From an uncultured Gemella sp. (GTDB taxonomy: Bacteria > Bacillota > Bacilli > Staphylococcales > Gemellaceae): a stretch of DNA of 12,026 nucleotides. Position 1 is the stretch's first letter; the number at the start of each line of letters is the position of its first letter. The position numbers and the translations under genes were made by a program. Below the pieces are notes generated by a model, which had not been told where the DNA came from, searched no databases, and saw nothing but the letters and a program-made list of their open reading frames with translations. The stretch covers positions 1-12,026 of the forward strand of contig CAKMQF010000006.1 in assembly GCA_927911745.1 (NCBI GenBank). Direction: 5' to 3'. Positions 1 through 9,000 of this stretch are shown here, piece by piece.

Positions 1-1
1 A

Positions 2-76
2 TATACTGATACCGAGACGGAATTAGAATTTATCAGGTACAGATTGTTAAGATTTTATAGTTTTGTTTTATTTTAA
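2..76 (+). CDS. C-terminal fragment of an unidentified protein (gene starts before the window)
   Basis: An open frame enters from the left edge and runs 24 codons to a TAA at 74-76. The end of the peptide is aromatic and basic (LEFIRYRLLRFYSFVLF). Only the tail is visible, so I cannot assign a family. No terminator hairpin follows it directly. It could also be a chance open frame, since 24 codons without a stop is weak evidence in AT-rich DNA. Confidence 0.3.
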   Translation, partial: YTDTETELEFIRYRLLRFYSFVLF

Positions 77-140
77 TAAGCATAATAGGGGGTATTGTAT
101 TTTACTAATATTAATGGGTAATTAATAGTGGAATACTGAT

Positions 141-263
141 GTGTTAGCCATGTTAATAGGTGGATTAATAGGTGGTATATTTGGTTACTGTATAAGTGGG
201 CTTGGAATGTTTTTACCGAAATATTTCAAGTTAACAAAAGAAATAAAAAATAATGACGAATAA
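141..263 (+). CDS. Possible small single-helix membrane protein, about 40 aa (start uncertain)
   Basis: The frame runs from a GTG at 141, or an ATG at 150, to a TAA at 261-263. It encodes a glycine-rich hydrophobic helix (MLIGGLIGGIFGYCISG) followed by a polar, Lys-rich tail ending KNNDE. That layout, one N-terminal helix with a GG-GG pattern and a short charged tail, resembles the small DUF3789-type proteins, but I cannot confirm membership. There is no convincing ribosome binding site before either start, and an in-frame TAG lies at 126-128. It may be a remnant, a frameshifted gene or a chance ORF. It lies 46 bases before the ABC ATPase start on the same strand. Confidence 0.3.
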   Translation: MLAMLIGGLIGGIFGYCISGLGMFLPKYFKLTKEIKNNDE

Positions 264-296
264 AAAAGGGATTTAACTTTTAATAAGTTAGGAAAT

Positions 297-300
297 GAGG
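297..300 (+). promoter_or_regulatory. Ribosome binding site GAGG that sets the natA-like start
   Basis: GAGG ends 8 bases before the ATG at 309. That ATG opens the frame MILEFKNVEKSFGNKKVL, the normal beginning of a NatA/YhaQ-type ATPase. This site shows that the true start lies at 309, not at the later in-frame ATG at 392, which only appears to be a start because of the frameshift. Confidence 0.55.
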
Positions 301-308
301 TAAGGGCT

Positions 309-1211
309 ATGATTTTAGAATTTAAAAATGTAGAGAAAAGTTTTGGTAATAAAAAGGTTCTTAAGGTGTTAGCTTCACAGCAAAAAGTGGGGTGGCTAAT
401 GGATATCTAGGAAGAAATGGGAGTGGTAAGACTACAAGTTTTAGAATTTTGTTAGACATATTCAAGCCGGATAAAGGGGAGATTTTACTAGATGGAAAAC
501 CTTTAGATCACAGTAAGGTGAAAATTGGATACCTTCCAGAAGAACGCGGAATGTACGATGGTGTTGGACTTGTAGATCAGCTTACGTACTTCGGAATGTT
601 AAAAGGTATGAAGAAGAAAGCAGCACAAACAGAAGCGAAAAAATGGTTAGAGTACTTCGAACTAGAGGATAATAAACAAGCATTAAAAACATTATCTAAA
701 GGTAAATGCCCAAAAAATTCAAATTATCCAAAGTGTTATGAATGATCCAGATATTCTTGTTTTCGATGAACCGTTCAGTGGACTTGACCCGGTGAACGTA
801 TCAAAATTAAAAGAAATAATTACAGATTTTATTAAAAAAGATAAACTTGTTATTTTCTCATCTCACCAAATGCCAGTTGTAGAAACATTCTGTGAGGATA
901 TTAATATATTAGAAAAAGGGAAAATTACTCTAAGTGGGAATCTAGATTATATTAAAAAACAATTAGGACATGGAAAAATGATCTTGAGTGTTAGTGGTTT
1001 TGAGAAAGAGGAACTGCTTGCTAATCTTAAATCTATACCACTAGGTATTGAGTATTCATTAGTTCCAGAGGGAGTGCTTCTTGATTTCAAAGAAGAGGGT
1101 GCTAAAAAAGAATTATTAGCAAAATTAGCTGGAAGTATATTTAATATTGAAGAATTCAAACTTTATAAACCTTCGTTAGAAGATATTTTCAAAGAACAGG
1201 TAGGTAAGTAA
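309..1211 (+). pseudogene. ABC exporter ATP-binding protein, NatA/YhaQ type, broken by two frameshifts
   Basis: This is an ATP-binding subunit that would pair with the permease starting 2 bases downstream, in the Na+/drug-export-like NatAB (YhaQ/YhaP) group. Three frames must be joined. Segment 309 to about 365 encodes MILEFKNVEKSFGNKKVLK. Segment 366 to about 703 encodes the Walker A motif GRNGSGKTT and the NatA-like body. Segment 705-1211 encodes the Walker B motif ILVFDEP, SGLDPVN and the H-loop SSH. The first junction lacks one base in a G run at 365-366 (GG where GGG restores KGVSF). The second has one extra A at 704-706; removing it gives the signature LSKGNAQKIQ. The -1 and +1 cancel, so the last part is back in the starting frame. 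As written, translation from 309 stops at TAG 408-410 after 33 residues. The joined protein would be about 300 residues, the usual length for the family. This is either genuine decay or two homopolymer read errors; everything else about the protein looks intact. Confidence 0.85.
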
Positions 1212-1213
1212 TT

Positions 1214-2479
1214 ATGAAAAATTTTAGTACAGTATTTAATTTTGAGTTTAAACAATTTTTTGCGAAAAAAGCGACAAAAGTTATTATGGCATTGTATTTC
1301 ATTATAGCTATAGGTATAACATTTGTACCATCGATCGCTAATAGTAACATTTTTAAAGGTGAGATCAATGATAATTTCAATCGTAGTGCATATGTTGTAA
1401 AAGATGTAAATATTAAGTTAGATGATCTAAAAGAAGCTAAAAAATACGATAGTAAAGTGGCTTTAGAAAATGATATTAAAGCTAAAAAATTAGATGAAGG
1501 TATCGTTTTAACTAAAGATAGTTATGAATATTTATCTAGACAATCTATCTTTAGTAAAGGTAGCAGTGAATTTAAAGAAGCTTTTGGAAAAAATGTAGAA
1601 AAATTAGTCTATAAACAAAATGGTTTAGATTATGATAAAGTAACTAACGTGAAATCACATCTACCTCAACCTGTACCTGTGAACGTAAGTGGAGATTCTG
1701 ATGCTCAAACTCAAGTAGTAAATGTTGTAGTAGTTTATGCTCTTACATTTATTGTTTATATGACGGTAATTCAATTTGGTAGTGTAGTTGCGACAAATGT
1801 TGTTAAAGAAAAAAGTAACCGTGCTATGGAATTATTAGTAGTCACTGTAAATCCTAGAACGTTAATTTTAGGGAAAGTATTAGCTTTATCTGTTGCGGTA
1901 CTTGTTCAAATGGGCTTAATTATCGGTGGATTATTCGCCGGTTTAAAAATCAATGGTTCTAGATATAGTGATAATATTAAGCATATTATAGAAAATGTAG
2001 ACTTAAAAGTTCTTGGTGTAGGATTAGCATTTGCGTTAACTGGATTCGTAATGTTTATGTTTATGTACGCGGCATTCGCTTCATTAGTTAGTAAGATTGA
2101 GGATGTCAACGGAGCGATAACTTTACCGATGTTAACATTTATGGGTGCATTCTTCGTAAACTACTATATTATGGGTTCAACTGGAGATACTAAACTTGCA
2201 GAGATTTTATCATACGTTCCATTTACATCATATTTTGTAATGTTTACACGTTATGCAATAAGCAATGTATCTATTCAAGAATTAGGATTATCTTATGGTA
2301 TATTAGTTGTAACTACATTACTTGTGGCATTTGCGAGTGTTAGAGTATATAGATTAGCGACATTAAGATACGGTCAAAAAATTAAACTTCTTCAAATTAT
2401 TATTTGGAAAGTAGGGAAAATAATTGAAGAAAAGATTCAAAATTTTGAGTCTTTTTCTTTTTTCTTTTTTAGTGCATAA
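1214..2479 (+). CDS. ABC-2 type permease, NatB/YhaP family (C-terminal tail probably artefactual)
   Basis: This is the membrane subunit of an ABC exporter. The ATG lies 2 bases after the ATPase stop, so the two genes form one transcription unit. Topology fits NatB: a first transmembrane helix at about 22-42, a large outside domain to about residue 165 with many Lys and Asp, then a block of five or six helices. The cytoplasmic motif KEKSNRAMELL follows the second helix, as is typical for ABC-2 permeases. The family normally ends shortly after the pattern RVYRLATLRYG, and here that block is followed by QKIKLLQIIIWKVGK. The last 19 residues (IIEEKIQNFE then SFSFFFFSA) are simply a translation of the downstream terminator hairpin and its T tract. 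One A fewer in the AAAA run at 2417-2420 would place a TAA at 2421-2423, directly after VGK. The real protein is therefore probably about 402 residues. The exported substrate cannot be told from sequence. Confidence 0.85.
   Translation: MKNFSTVFNFEFKQFFAKKATKVIMALYFIIAIGITFVPSIANSNIFKGEINDNFNRSAYVVKDVNIKLDDLKEAKKYDSKVALENDIKAKKLDEGIVLTKDSYEYLSRQSIFSKGSSEFKEAFGKNVEKLVYKQNGLDYDKVTNVKSHLPQPVPVNVSGDSDAQTQVVNVVVVYALTFIVYMTVIQFGSVVATNVVKEKSNRAMELLVVTVNPRTLILGKVLALSVAVLVQMGLIIGGLFAGLKINGSRYSDNIKHIIENVDLKVLGVGLAFALTGFVMFMFMYAAFASLVSKIEDVNGAITLPMLTFMGAFFVNYYIMGSTGDTKLAEILSYVPFTSYFVMFTRYAISNVSIQELGLSYGILVVTTLLVAFASVRVYRLATLRYGQKIKLLQIIIWKVGKIIEEKIQNFESFSFFFFSA
2430..2470 (+). terminator. Rho-independent terminator of the natAB-like pair
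   Basis: The arm AAGATTCAAAA pairs with TTTTGAGTCTT, with one G-T wobble and a short AT loop. It is followed by a T-rich tract (CTTTTTCTTTTTTC). It lies inside the annotated 3' end of the permease ORF, which is the main reason to suspect the stop codon there. Confidence 0.75.
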
Positions 2480-2484
2480 AAGGT

Positions 2485-2490
2485 TATAAT
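2485..2490 (+). promoter_or_regulatory. Possible -10 element for the amino-acid permease gene
   Basis: TATAAT lies 40 bases before the ATG at 2531, between the upstream terminator and the gene. The -35 region at the right distance (2462-2467, TTCTTT) is poor. This is therefore a weak call that rests mainly on the -10 match and on the need for a promoter after a terminator. Confidence 0.35.
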
Positions 2491-2530
2491 TAGGTATAAA
2501 AAAAATCTGTAAAAATAAGGAGATTATTTA

Positions 2531-3838
2531 ATGAGTGAACTGAAAAGAACGATAGGCTTTATGCCGGCTTTTATGACCGTGATAGGTTCGGTAATTGGAG
2601 CAGGTGTATTTTTTAAAGCGGCTGTTATTTATAAGACTACAGGGACGATGAGTTTAGGGTTACTAGCTTGGGTGCTTGCAGGTATTATTACAATTTGTGC
2701 AGGTCTTACAGTTGCGGAACTTGCGGCATCTATTCCTGAAGTTGGAGGAATGGTCGTTTGGATAGAGAGGACTTATGGAAAAACTGCAGCATTCTTACTA
2801 GGATGGGCGCAGTCGGTAATTTATTTCCCTGCGATGATTGCAGCTCTTGCGGTTATCTTCTCTACACAAGTTTTAAATTTATTAAATTTAGATAAGACTT
2901 GGCATCTTCCTATAGCTATTGCTGCGGCAGCATCATTAATGTTTTTAAACTTTTTAGGTGGGAAAATCGGAGGAACGATTCAGACTGTAGCTACTATTTG
3001 TAAATTAATACCATTAATAGTAATTATTGCATTTGGATTATTTCAAACTAACTCACAACCGTTGCAATTATTCCCTATAGAAGCGGGGAAAGATATTTCA
3101 TTTGCTAGTGGATTAGGTGGAGCTTTACTTGCTGCGATGTTCGCCTATGAAGGTTGGACGAACGTAGGAAGTATGGCAGGTGAGATGAAAAAACCTAAAA
3201 AAGATTTGCCAAGAGCGATTTTCCTAGGGCTTGCGGTTGTTATGGTTGTATATGTACTTATAAATGTTGCTTATCTTATGACTTTACCATTAGATCATGT
3301 TGCAGGTAATCAGACTGTAGCCAGTGAAGTAGCTGCGAAGTTATTCGGTGGTATTGGTGGTAAAATTATTACGATTGGTATACTTATTAGTGTATATGGA
3401 GCGATTAACGGATTCTCAATGGCTGGGATTCGAGTTCCTTATGCGATGGCGAAAAGTGAACAGATTCCATTTAAAAATGTATGGACGAAGTTAAACAAAG
3501 GTGCTGTACCAGTAAATGCAGGATTATTACTTTTAGTAATAGCATTCTTAATGATGTTAACAGGTAGTTTTGATATGTTAACTGACCTATTAGTATTCGT
3601 AATGTGGTTCTTCTACACTGCAACATTCCTTGCGGTAATTATACTACGTAAAAAAGAACCGAAATTAGAAAGACCATATAGAGTTCCGTTATATCCGATT
3701 GTTCCTATAATAGCTATTCTTGGTGGAGTTTATACTTTAGTAAGTACTTTAATCTCACAAACATCATTAGCTATGGGAGGAATAGCCTTAACGTTAATAG
3801 GATTATTATTCTATACAGAATTACACAAAAAAATTTAA
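2531..3838 (+). CDS. steT: APC-superfamily amino-acid permease, SteT/LAT-like exchanger
   Basis: This is a 435-residue polytopic membrane protein with about 12 predicted helices. It most resembles the Bacillus serine/threonine exchanger SteT (YkbA). The first helix carries the unwound substrate-binding motif GSVIGAGVFFK (residues 19-29), a hallmark of the family. Helix 3 contains the conserved GGMVVWIERTYG, helix 6 the FAYEGW motif, and helix 8 the segment SVYGAINGFSMAGIRVPYAMA. The C-terminal part reads ERPYRVPLYPIVPI, also standard for LAT-type transporters. A good ribosome binding site (AAGGAG, 2517-2522) precedes the ATG by 8 bases. The gene stands alone between two terminators. SteT-type proteins exchange neutral or hydroxyl amino acids; the actual substrate here is inferred from similarity only. 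Confidence 0.85.
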   Translation: MSELKRTIGFMPAFMTVIGSVIGAGVFFKAAVIYKTTGTMSLGLLAWVLAGIITICAGLTVAELAASIPEVGGMVVWIERTYGKTAAFLLGWAQSVIYFPAMIAALAVIFSTQVLNLLNLDKTWHLPIAIAAAASLMFLNFLGGKIGGTIQTVATICKLIPLIVIIAFGLFQTNSQPLQLFPIEAGKDISFASGLGGALLAAMFAYEGWTNVGSMAGEMKKPKKDLPRAIFLGLAVVMVVYVLINVAYLMTLPLDHVAGNQTVASEVAAKLFGGIGGKIITIGILISVYGAINGFSMAGIRVPYAMAKSEQIPFKNVWTKLNKGAVPVNAGLLLLVIAFLMMLTGSFDMLTDLLVFVMWFFYTATFLAVIILRKKEPKLERPYRVPLYPIVPIIAILGGVYTLVSTLISQTSLAMGGIALTLIGLLFYTELHKKI

Positions 3839-3852
3839 AAAATAATAAAAAA

Positions 3853-3897
3853 AGAAACATTGCATATTAGAAAAGCTAGTATGCGATGTTTTGTTGT
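3853..3897 (+). terminator. Terminator after the permease (repeat copy 1, bidirectional)
   Basis: The arm AACATTGCATATTAG pairs with CTAGTATGCGATGTT through mostly Watson-Crick pairs plus two wobbles, with an AAAAG loop. TTTTGTTGTT follows on the plus side and a T-rich run on the minus side. It can therefore stop steT transcription and also minus-strand transcripts of the toxin cassette. A near-identical hairpin recurs at 4377-4420. Confidence 0.75.
3855..3894. repeat. Direct repeat, copy 1 (terminator hairpin)
   Basis: This 40-base hairpin unit differs at about three positions from the unit at 4378-4418. The two copies lie in the same orientation and bracket the toxin/antisense RNA cassette. 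Confidence 0.7.
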
Positions 3898-3903
3898 TAT
3901 TTA

Positions 3904-3932
3904 TTGCGTTTCATATATATTTATGTTAAAAT
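3904..3932 (+). promoter_or_regulatory. Promoter of the antisense (antitoxin) RNA
   Basis: TTGCGT (3904-3909), a 17-base spacer, and TAAAAT (3927-3932) preceded by TG at 3924-3925 form an extended -10 sigma-A promoter. Transcription would begin near 3939 and run rightwards, facing the toxin gene. No sizeable sense-strand protein follows, so a small RNA is the natural product. Confidence 0.55.
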
Positions 3933-3938
3933 GAAGTT

Positions 3939-4036
3939 ATAAAGAGAGAGCCGTTTTAAAGACGGTGACTTTAATTAAGAATTGTTAAAAAATAATCATC
4001 TTAACCGGTCAAAGTATAAAGATGGTTATTTTTTAT
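3939..4036 (+). ncRNA. Putative antitoxin RNA of a type I toxin-antitoxin pair (about 100 nt)
   Basis: This RNA would run from the promoter ending at 3932 to the bidirectional hairpin at 3987-4034. It has a 5' stem-loop (CCGTTT pairs with AGACGG, 3951-3965) and ends in a strong terminator. Its 3' part is complementary to the end of the minus-strand toxin message, including the stop codon region. Convergent genes overlapping at their 3' ends is the arrangement of the TxpA/RatA and BsrG/SR4 systems. Ends and function are inferred from promoter and terminator positions only. Confidence 0.5.
3987..4034. terminator. Bidirectional terminator shared by the toxin mRNA and the antisense RNA
   Basis: AAAATAATCATCTT (3987-4002, within an A run) pairs with AAGATGGTTATTTT (4019-4032), with one wobble. 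Poly-T follows on the plus side and TTTTTTAAC on the minus side, so it can act in both directions. The toxin stop codon (4026-4028) sits in the right arm. Confidence 0.65.
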
Positions 4037-4130
4037 TGTCTTTTTTAAGTGCTGAGATACATATACCAACTACAGTTGCAATCAAAAGATTCACACCAAT
4101 AATAGTTTGTATAATTTCAAACGCAGACAA
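4026..4130 (-). CDS. Holin-like hydrophobic toxin peptide of type I toxin-antitoxin type, 34 aa
   Basis: A TTG at 4128-4130 preceded at 7 bases by AAAGGAG (4138-4144) opens a 34-residue peptide. It begins MSAFEIIQTIIGVNLLIATV, continues as one uninterrupted membrane helix (VGICISAL), and ends KKDNKK. The layout of a short polar start with S-x-F/FE, one helix of about 20 residues and a Lys-rich tail matches the Bacillus/Lactobacillus putative holin-like toxins (TxpA, BsrG, BsrE, YonT; Hol_Tox-like). In that group the peptide inserts in the cell membrane and is silenced by a convergent antisense RNA. Here a strong minus-strand promoter, a leader of about 115 bases, a convergent RNA promoter and a shared terminator are all visible. 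The longer plus-strand ORF over the same bases is a shadow. I am fairly sure of the family type. Toxicity is inferred. Confidence 0.65.
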   Translation of the reverse strand: MSAFEIIQTIIGVNLLIATVVGICISALKKDNKK

Positions 4131-4171
4131 CTTGCTACTCCTTTCTTCCAGATTCTGTTACTTATGAGCAT
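4091..4171 (-). CDS. Overlapping short ORF in the toxin leader (26 aa), possible coupling peptide
   Basis: An ATG at 4169-4171 sits 9 bases after a strong AAGGAG on the minus strand. It opens a 26-codon frame (MLISNRIWKKGVASCLRL, then KLYKLLLV) that overlaps the toxin start in another frame. The peptide is basic and resembles nothing I recognise. Ribosomes using this site would pass across the toxin ribosome binding site, so it could couple or interfere with toxin translation. It may also be a chance ORF. Confidence 0.25.
   Translation of the reverse strand: MLISNRIWKKGVASCLRLKLYKLLLV
4138..4144 (-). promoter_or_regulatory. Ribosome binding site AAAGGAG that fixes the TTG start of the toxin
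   Basis: On the minus strand this site lies 7 bases from the TTG at 4128-4130. Without it the non-ATG start of the 34-residue peptide would not be convincing. Confidence 0.6.
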
Positions 4172-4252
4172 AAGCACCATCTCCTTCCATAGAAAAGTAG
4201 CCACCATCCATATTGGAAGCTTTACACTCCCTAACTTCTCTCTCCGACTTTG

Positions 4253-4281
4253 ATTATATCAAATTAAATATAGATAATCAA
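4253..4281 (-). promoter_or_regulatory. Toxin mRNA promoter
   Basis: Read on the minus strand: TTGATT (4276-4281), a 17-base spacer, then TATAAT (4253-4258), with TG at the extended -10 position. This is one of the best sigma-A promoters in the window. The message would start near 4246, giving an untranslated leader of about 115 bases that contains inverted repeats (CTTCCA with TGGAAG). Long structured leaders are usual in type I toxin mRNAs. Confidence 0.7.
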
Positions 4282-4376
4282 ATATTTATAAGGGTTGATA
4301 TATCAGTGTTTTTAACTTGTTAATTATAGTAATTCTTACTCATAAATTTAATGTTATAAATGTGTAATTTTTGAAA

Positions 4377-4420
4377 AAAACATCGCATATTAGAAGAGCT
4401 AGTATGCGAGGTTTTGTTAT
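4377..4420. terminator. Second copy of the terminator hairpin (repeat copy 2)
   Basis: AACATCGCATATTAG pairs with CTAGTATGCGAGGTT. A T run follows on both sides. No gene ends just before it on the plus strand, so its presence is better explained as a duplicated element than as the terminator of a neighbouring gene. On the minus strand it could shield the toxin promoter from upstream transcription. Confidence 0.6.
4378..4418. repeat. Direct repeat, copy 2
   Basis: This is the same unit as at 3855-3894, with about three base differences in 40. The pair borders the toxin-antisense cassette of about 480 bases. Confidence 0.7.
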
Positions 4421-4441
4421 TGGTGTTTTTTGTGGTATACT
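4414..4441 (+). promoter_or_regulatory. Promoter before the small membrane peptide
   Basis: TTGTTA (4414-4419), a 16-base spacer and TATACT (4436-4441) preceded by TGG give an extended -10 promoter. It starts right at the end of the second hairpin and points at the small ORF at 4512. Confidence 0.45.
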
Positions 4442-4511
4442 TTTTAAAAAAAGAAGTTTTATAAAAAATCAAAATTTACTATAGAAATTTTAGAAAAAGG
4501 GAGAAAATAAT

Positions 4512-4630
4512 TTGAAAAGAAAAATAAAAGAGAATAAAAGAAAAAGAATGAAGAATTAATTACAAATATTATTTTAATTAGTGGCATAGTATTTGGTTTA
4601 ATTATTACGATTTATAAAATAATAGGGTAG
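4512..4630 (+). pseudogene. Small single-helix membrane peptide, frameshifted (about 39 aa if repaired)
   Basis: A TTG at 4512 follows a GGGAG ribosome binding site (4500-4504) by 7 bases. It opens a Lys/Arg-rich frame (MKRKIKENKRKR) that stops at 4557-4559. One extra base in the A run at 4541-4546 would join it to the other frame, which continues NEELITNIILISGIVF then GLIITIYKIIG to a TAG at 4628-4630. The repaired product would be a basic head plus one membrane helix. A promoter stands 70 bases upstream. I do not recognise the family. The coherent second half supports a real gene, but the case rests on a single-base repair. Confidence 0.4.
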
Positions 4631-4762
4631 TTACTAATATCATTTATAATTTTTGTGATAAAATATGTATATTAGATTTTAATAAATTTATACTATATAT
4701 TGTGCTTTCCTTTGTTTTTTAGGTGCCATTAACAATAATATGGAAATTAATTTTTAGTAATA
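4631..4762. other. AT-rich intergenic stretch with no recognisable gene
   Basis: I see no ORF with a ribosome binding site here and no clear hairpin until the terminator at 4763. It contains -10-like TAAAAT and TATAAT words, which are expected by chance in sequence this AT-rich. Confidence 0.5.
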
Positions 4763-4810
4763 AAAGAAATGTTTAAACGTATCTTAAGGGATAGTATTAA
4801 ACATTTCTTT
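4763..4810. terminator. Bidirectional terminator between the small ORF and trpB
   Basis: A perfect 14-base stem (AAAGAAATGTTTAA, 4763-4776, with its complement 4797-4810) has T/A-rich flanks on both sides. It lies 7 bases beyond the trpB stop codon, so it most likely ends the trpB message on the minus strand and can also end plus-strand transcripts. Confidence 0.75.
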
Positions 4811-4817
4811 ATTTATA

Positions 4818-6026
4818 TTATTTATTTCTATTTTCTAAGTAGTCTGCAATTGCGGCTACGTCTTTGTCTCCACGTCCAGATACGTTAACGATAATTACTT
4901 TATCTTTATCTAGTTTTGGAGCGCGTTTGATCACTTCTGCAAGAGCGTGTGAGCTTTCGATTGCTGGGATAATTCCTTCTGTTCTAGTTAATAGTAGTAA
5001 AGCATCGACAGCTTCATCATCAGTTGCACTTACGTATTCAGCACGTTTTGCATCTTTTAGGAATGAGTGCTCAGGTCCGATACCTGGGTAGTCTAATCCT
5101 GGAGAGATTGAGTAAACAGGTTTTACTGAACCATCTTCGTTGAATAATGCGTAAGTTTTCATACCATCAACAACTCCAACAGTACCAAGTGTTAATGTTG
5201 CTGCGTGACGATCTGTATCTAGACCACGACCAGCGGCTTCAACTCCTAGTAATGCTACTTCTTCATGAGGGATGAACTCAGCGAAAGCACCGATTGCGTT
5301 AGATCCACCACCTACACAAGCTACTACTAAGTCAGGAAGACGTCCTTCTTTTTCTAGGATTTGACGTTTTGCTTCTTGACTGATAACTTTTTGGAAGTCT
5401 TTTACGATAGTTGGGTATGGGTGAGGTCCTACTGCAGATCCTAGTACGTAGAAAGTATCGTCGATGTTTTCAATCCATGCTTTGAATGCAGCGTCAACAG
5501 CTTCTTTAAGTGTTTTTTCTCCTTCTTGGGCTGCGTGAACTTTTGCTCCTAGCATTTCCATTCTAAATACGTTTAGTCTTTGTCTTTCTACATCAAGAGC
5601 TCCCATGTAGATTTCACATTCCATACCGAATTTCGCAGCGGCAGCAGCTGTAGCTACACCGTGTTGACCTGCTCCTGTTTCAGCGATAACTTTCTTTTTA
5701 CCCATACGTTTTGCAAGTAAAATTTGTCCGATAACGTTGTTAAGTTTATGTGCTCCAAGGTGGTTTAAATCTTCACGTTTAAGGTAGATTTTTGCTCCTC
5801 CAAGGTGGTTTGTTAAACTTTCAGCGTAGTATAGTGGAGTTTCACGTCCTGAGTAATCTTTTAAGTAGTGAGCATATTCTGCTAAAAATTCTTCATCATC
5901 TTTGTATTTATCATAAGCTGCCTCAAGTTCATCAAGAGCCTTTTGTACAACTTCAGGTACGAAGCTTCCCCCAAATTCTCCAAAGTATCCTTTTAAGTTG
6001 TTTAAGTTATTTTCTAAGTTTGTCAT
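4818..6026 (-). CDS. trpB: Tryptophan synthase beta chain (orphan trpB)
   Basis: This is a PLP enzyme that joins indole and L-serine to make L-tryptophan, in the cytoplasm. The protein has 402 residues, the full family length. It shows the N-terminal [12 protein letters not shown], the PLP lysine in HLGAHKLNN (Lys94), ETGAGQHG (116-123), the phosphate-binding loop GGGSNAIG (239-246), and the end VSGRGDKDV. Nothing essential is missing. The ATG at 6024-6026 has an AAAGGAA site about 10 bases upstream. No trpA, trpC or other trp gene adjoins it: walJ lies divergently upstream, and a terminator follows directly. A lone trpB suggests use of external indole, or trp genes elsewhere. Expression looks to be controlled by a Trp leader-peptide attenuator in the 5' region. 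Confidence 0.97.
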   Translation of the reverse strand: MTNLENNLNNLKGYFGEFGGSFVPEVVQKALDELEAAYDKYKDDEEFLAEYAHYLKDYSGRETPLYYAESLTNHLGGAKIYLKREDLNHLGAHKLNNVIGQILLAKRMGKKKVIAETGAGQHGVATAAAAAKFGMECEIYMGALDVERQRLNVFRMEMLGAKVHAAQEGEKTLKEAVDAAFKAWIENIDDTFYVLGSAVGPHPYPTIVKDFQKVISQEAKRQILEKEGRLPDLVVACVGGGSNAIGAFAEFIPHEEVALLGVEAAGRGLDTDRHAATLTLGTVGVVDGMKTYALFNEDGSVKPVYSISPGLDYPGIGPEHSFLKDAKRAEYVSATDDEAVDALLLLTRTEGIIPAIESSHALAEVIKRAPKLDKDKVIIVNVSGRGDKDVAAIADYLENRNK

Positions 6027-9000
6027 AATTATTTATTTCCTTTCGAATTGTCTATAAGATTATTTTGATTTTTGTATTTCACCCTAAAAAAGAAAAGACC
6101 GTATAGAATTCTATACGGCCCTTTTGCGAAATTTAAAACGATTTTTCTACAGCCGACATAGACACTTTTTAGAGTACACTAAAGTTGCGTCTACGTCATA
6201 AAAACATACACACAACATTATCTACGCCAGTTTTGCCAAGAGTTTAAAGTTGTTGTTTGTTTCATTTGTAGTTCCTCCTTCTCGTTTTGTTGTTTTTATT
6301 ATACACATTATTTTTTTAGAATGCAAGTCTTTTTTTATAATTTTTTAAATTTTTCTGACAATTTACAAAAGTAGCCTATTGTAACAAGATTCTAAAGGCG
6401 TGTTTACTTAAAATATATTAAGAGATGATTAGGAATACTCAAGATTGTAGTTCTTTCTACCTAAACTATTGTAAAAGTGATATAATATAAGGGTGTAAAA
6501 TTTAAGTATGGAGGTGCAATTTGAAATTATCGGTATTAGCCAGCAGTAGTAGTGGAAATAGTATTTTTATAGAGCATAATAATTTTAGATGTTTAGTAGA
6601 TGCTGGACTGACTGGGAAGAAAGTAGTAGAGAACTTAGCACAAATAGAGCGTGATATTAAAGATATAAATGCAATCTTTGTAACGCATGAGCACATAGAT
6701 CATATTAAAGGAGTAGGGGTATTAGCTAGAAAGTACAATATTCCGGTATATGCCAACGCACTTACTTGGCAAAATATGACGAAATGTGGAGAAATCAACT
6801 CAGACCTTAAGTTTAACTTTGAAAAAGAAGAAAGTAAAGTTTTTGATGACGTAGTTGTCAATAGTTTTGGAGTTAGCCATGATGCGATTAATCCACAATT
6901 TTATACTTTTGAGTGTGATGGAAAGAGAGTTAGTATTCTTACAGATACGGGCTATGTATCTGATAAGATGATTGATTATGTGAAGGATTCTCATACAATT
7001 GTTTATGAGAGTAATCATGAGGAGAATGTTCTGCTTAGTGGACCTTATCCATGGACTACTAAGCAACGTATATTATCAGATATGGGTCACTTGTCAAATA
7101 CAGATTCTGCAAATTATTTAACGAAAATAGTAGGAGATAATACGAAGAATGTCTTTTTAGCCCACCTAAGTGAGCAAAACAATACGAAAGAACTTGCTCG
7201 TATGGCAGCGGACATGACTCTTAAACACAAGGATATAGATTGTGTTTTAGAAGCTGATAAAACTATTGACTGTAATGATAAAATAGTTATTATGGATACA
7301 GATCCAGTAGTTCCGACTAAGGTGATAGAAATATAATGAAAACTGAGGATAACTTGTAAAAAATTTATCTACGTGATAGATTTTATAAGTTTACCTTAGT
7401 TTTTTCTTCTATAAAATAGTGGAAAAAATAGTGGAAAAATAAAACGATTTTTACATGTGAAAACGAAAGCCTTTTCTGTAAATATTCAGAAAATTCTAGT
7501 TTTTTTACGTTAAATTTTTTATTTTTTTATTGCTTTTTTTCTAAAAATTTTATAATATAGTATTATGTAGTTTTTTACAAAGTTGTAATTTAAAAATAAA
7601 GTATGACTAAAAAAACAAGATAAAAATGAAAATAAATGAAATAAAGTTTAAAATTGTATTAATTTATTGAGTAATGTTATTGGAAGGAGATAGGCGAATG
7701 GAAAAACTATTAGAGATTAAAAATCTAGAGACAGCTTTTAGAATCAAAGATGATTACTTTAACGCTGTTGATAAAGTTAGTTTGGACCTATATAGAAATG
7801 AAGTATTAGCTATCGTTGGAGAGAGTGGTTGTGGTAAGTCTACATTAGCGACAACTATTATGCGTCTTCATAATGAAAATCTAACGAAGTCTACTGGAGA
7901 AATTATTTTTAACGGGAAAAATATACTAGATTTAACAGAAGATGAAATGAATAAAATTAGAACAAAAGATATTGGGATGATTTTCCAAGATCCGCTTTCT
8001 TCATTAAACCCACTACACAGAATTGGGAAACAAATTGAAGAGGCTCTAATTTATCATACTGAATTAAGTGCAGAAGAAAGACAAAAACGTGTTATTGAGT
8101 TATTAACACAAGTTGGTATTCCAAATCCTGAACGTTGTGCAAAACAGTATCCACACGAATTATCTGGTGGTATGCGTCAACGTGTAATGATAGCGATGGC
8201 GATGAGTTGTAAACCAAGTGTTCTTATCGCGGATGAACCAACAACAGCTCTAGATGTTACAATCCAGGCGCAAATCTTAGACCTTGTTAAAGGGCTTCAA
8301 GAAGAAATGCAAGCCGGAATTATCCTGATTACGCATGACCTTGGGGTAGTTGCTGAAATGGCGGATAGAGTGGCTGTATTATATGCTGGTGAGGTAGTAG
8401 AGATTGGAACTGCGGAGCAAATCTTTAAAAATCCTCAGCACCCTTACACACGTAGTTTATTACGTAGTATTCCTCAACTTGATGATGAAGATGCTAGTGA
8501 TGAACTTTACGTTATTCAAGGGATGGTTCCATCTTTAAAAACTTTAGATAGACAAGGATGTCGTTTTGCTGATCGTATTCCTTGGGTTAAAGATGAACAT
8601 CACGAACATAATCCGACTCTACATGAAGTAGAAGAAGGACACCATGTACGTTGTACATGTTACAGAAACTTTGAATTTGAAGGGGAGGAGAACAATGCTT
8701 AAAGTTGAAAATCTAAAAGTGCATTATCCTATTCGTGGTGGATTTTTCAATACAATTAAAGACCATGTTTATGCAGTAGATGGTGTTGATATTGAGATAG
8801 AAGCTGGGAAAACGTATGGGCTAATTGGAGAAAGTGGTAGTGGAAAAACTACTGTTGGTAAAGTTGTTCTAGGTTTAGAAAAAGCAACTGATGGACAAAT
8901 TATTTATAAAGAAGAAGATGTTACTAAAAAAGCAGCTCGTAAGAAGATTAAATATAATCGCGATGTTCAAATGATTTTCCAAGATGCAATGTCTAGTTTA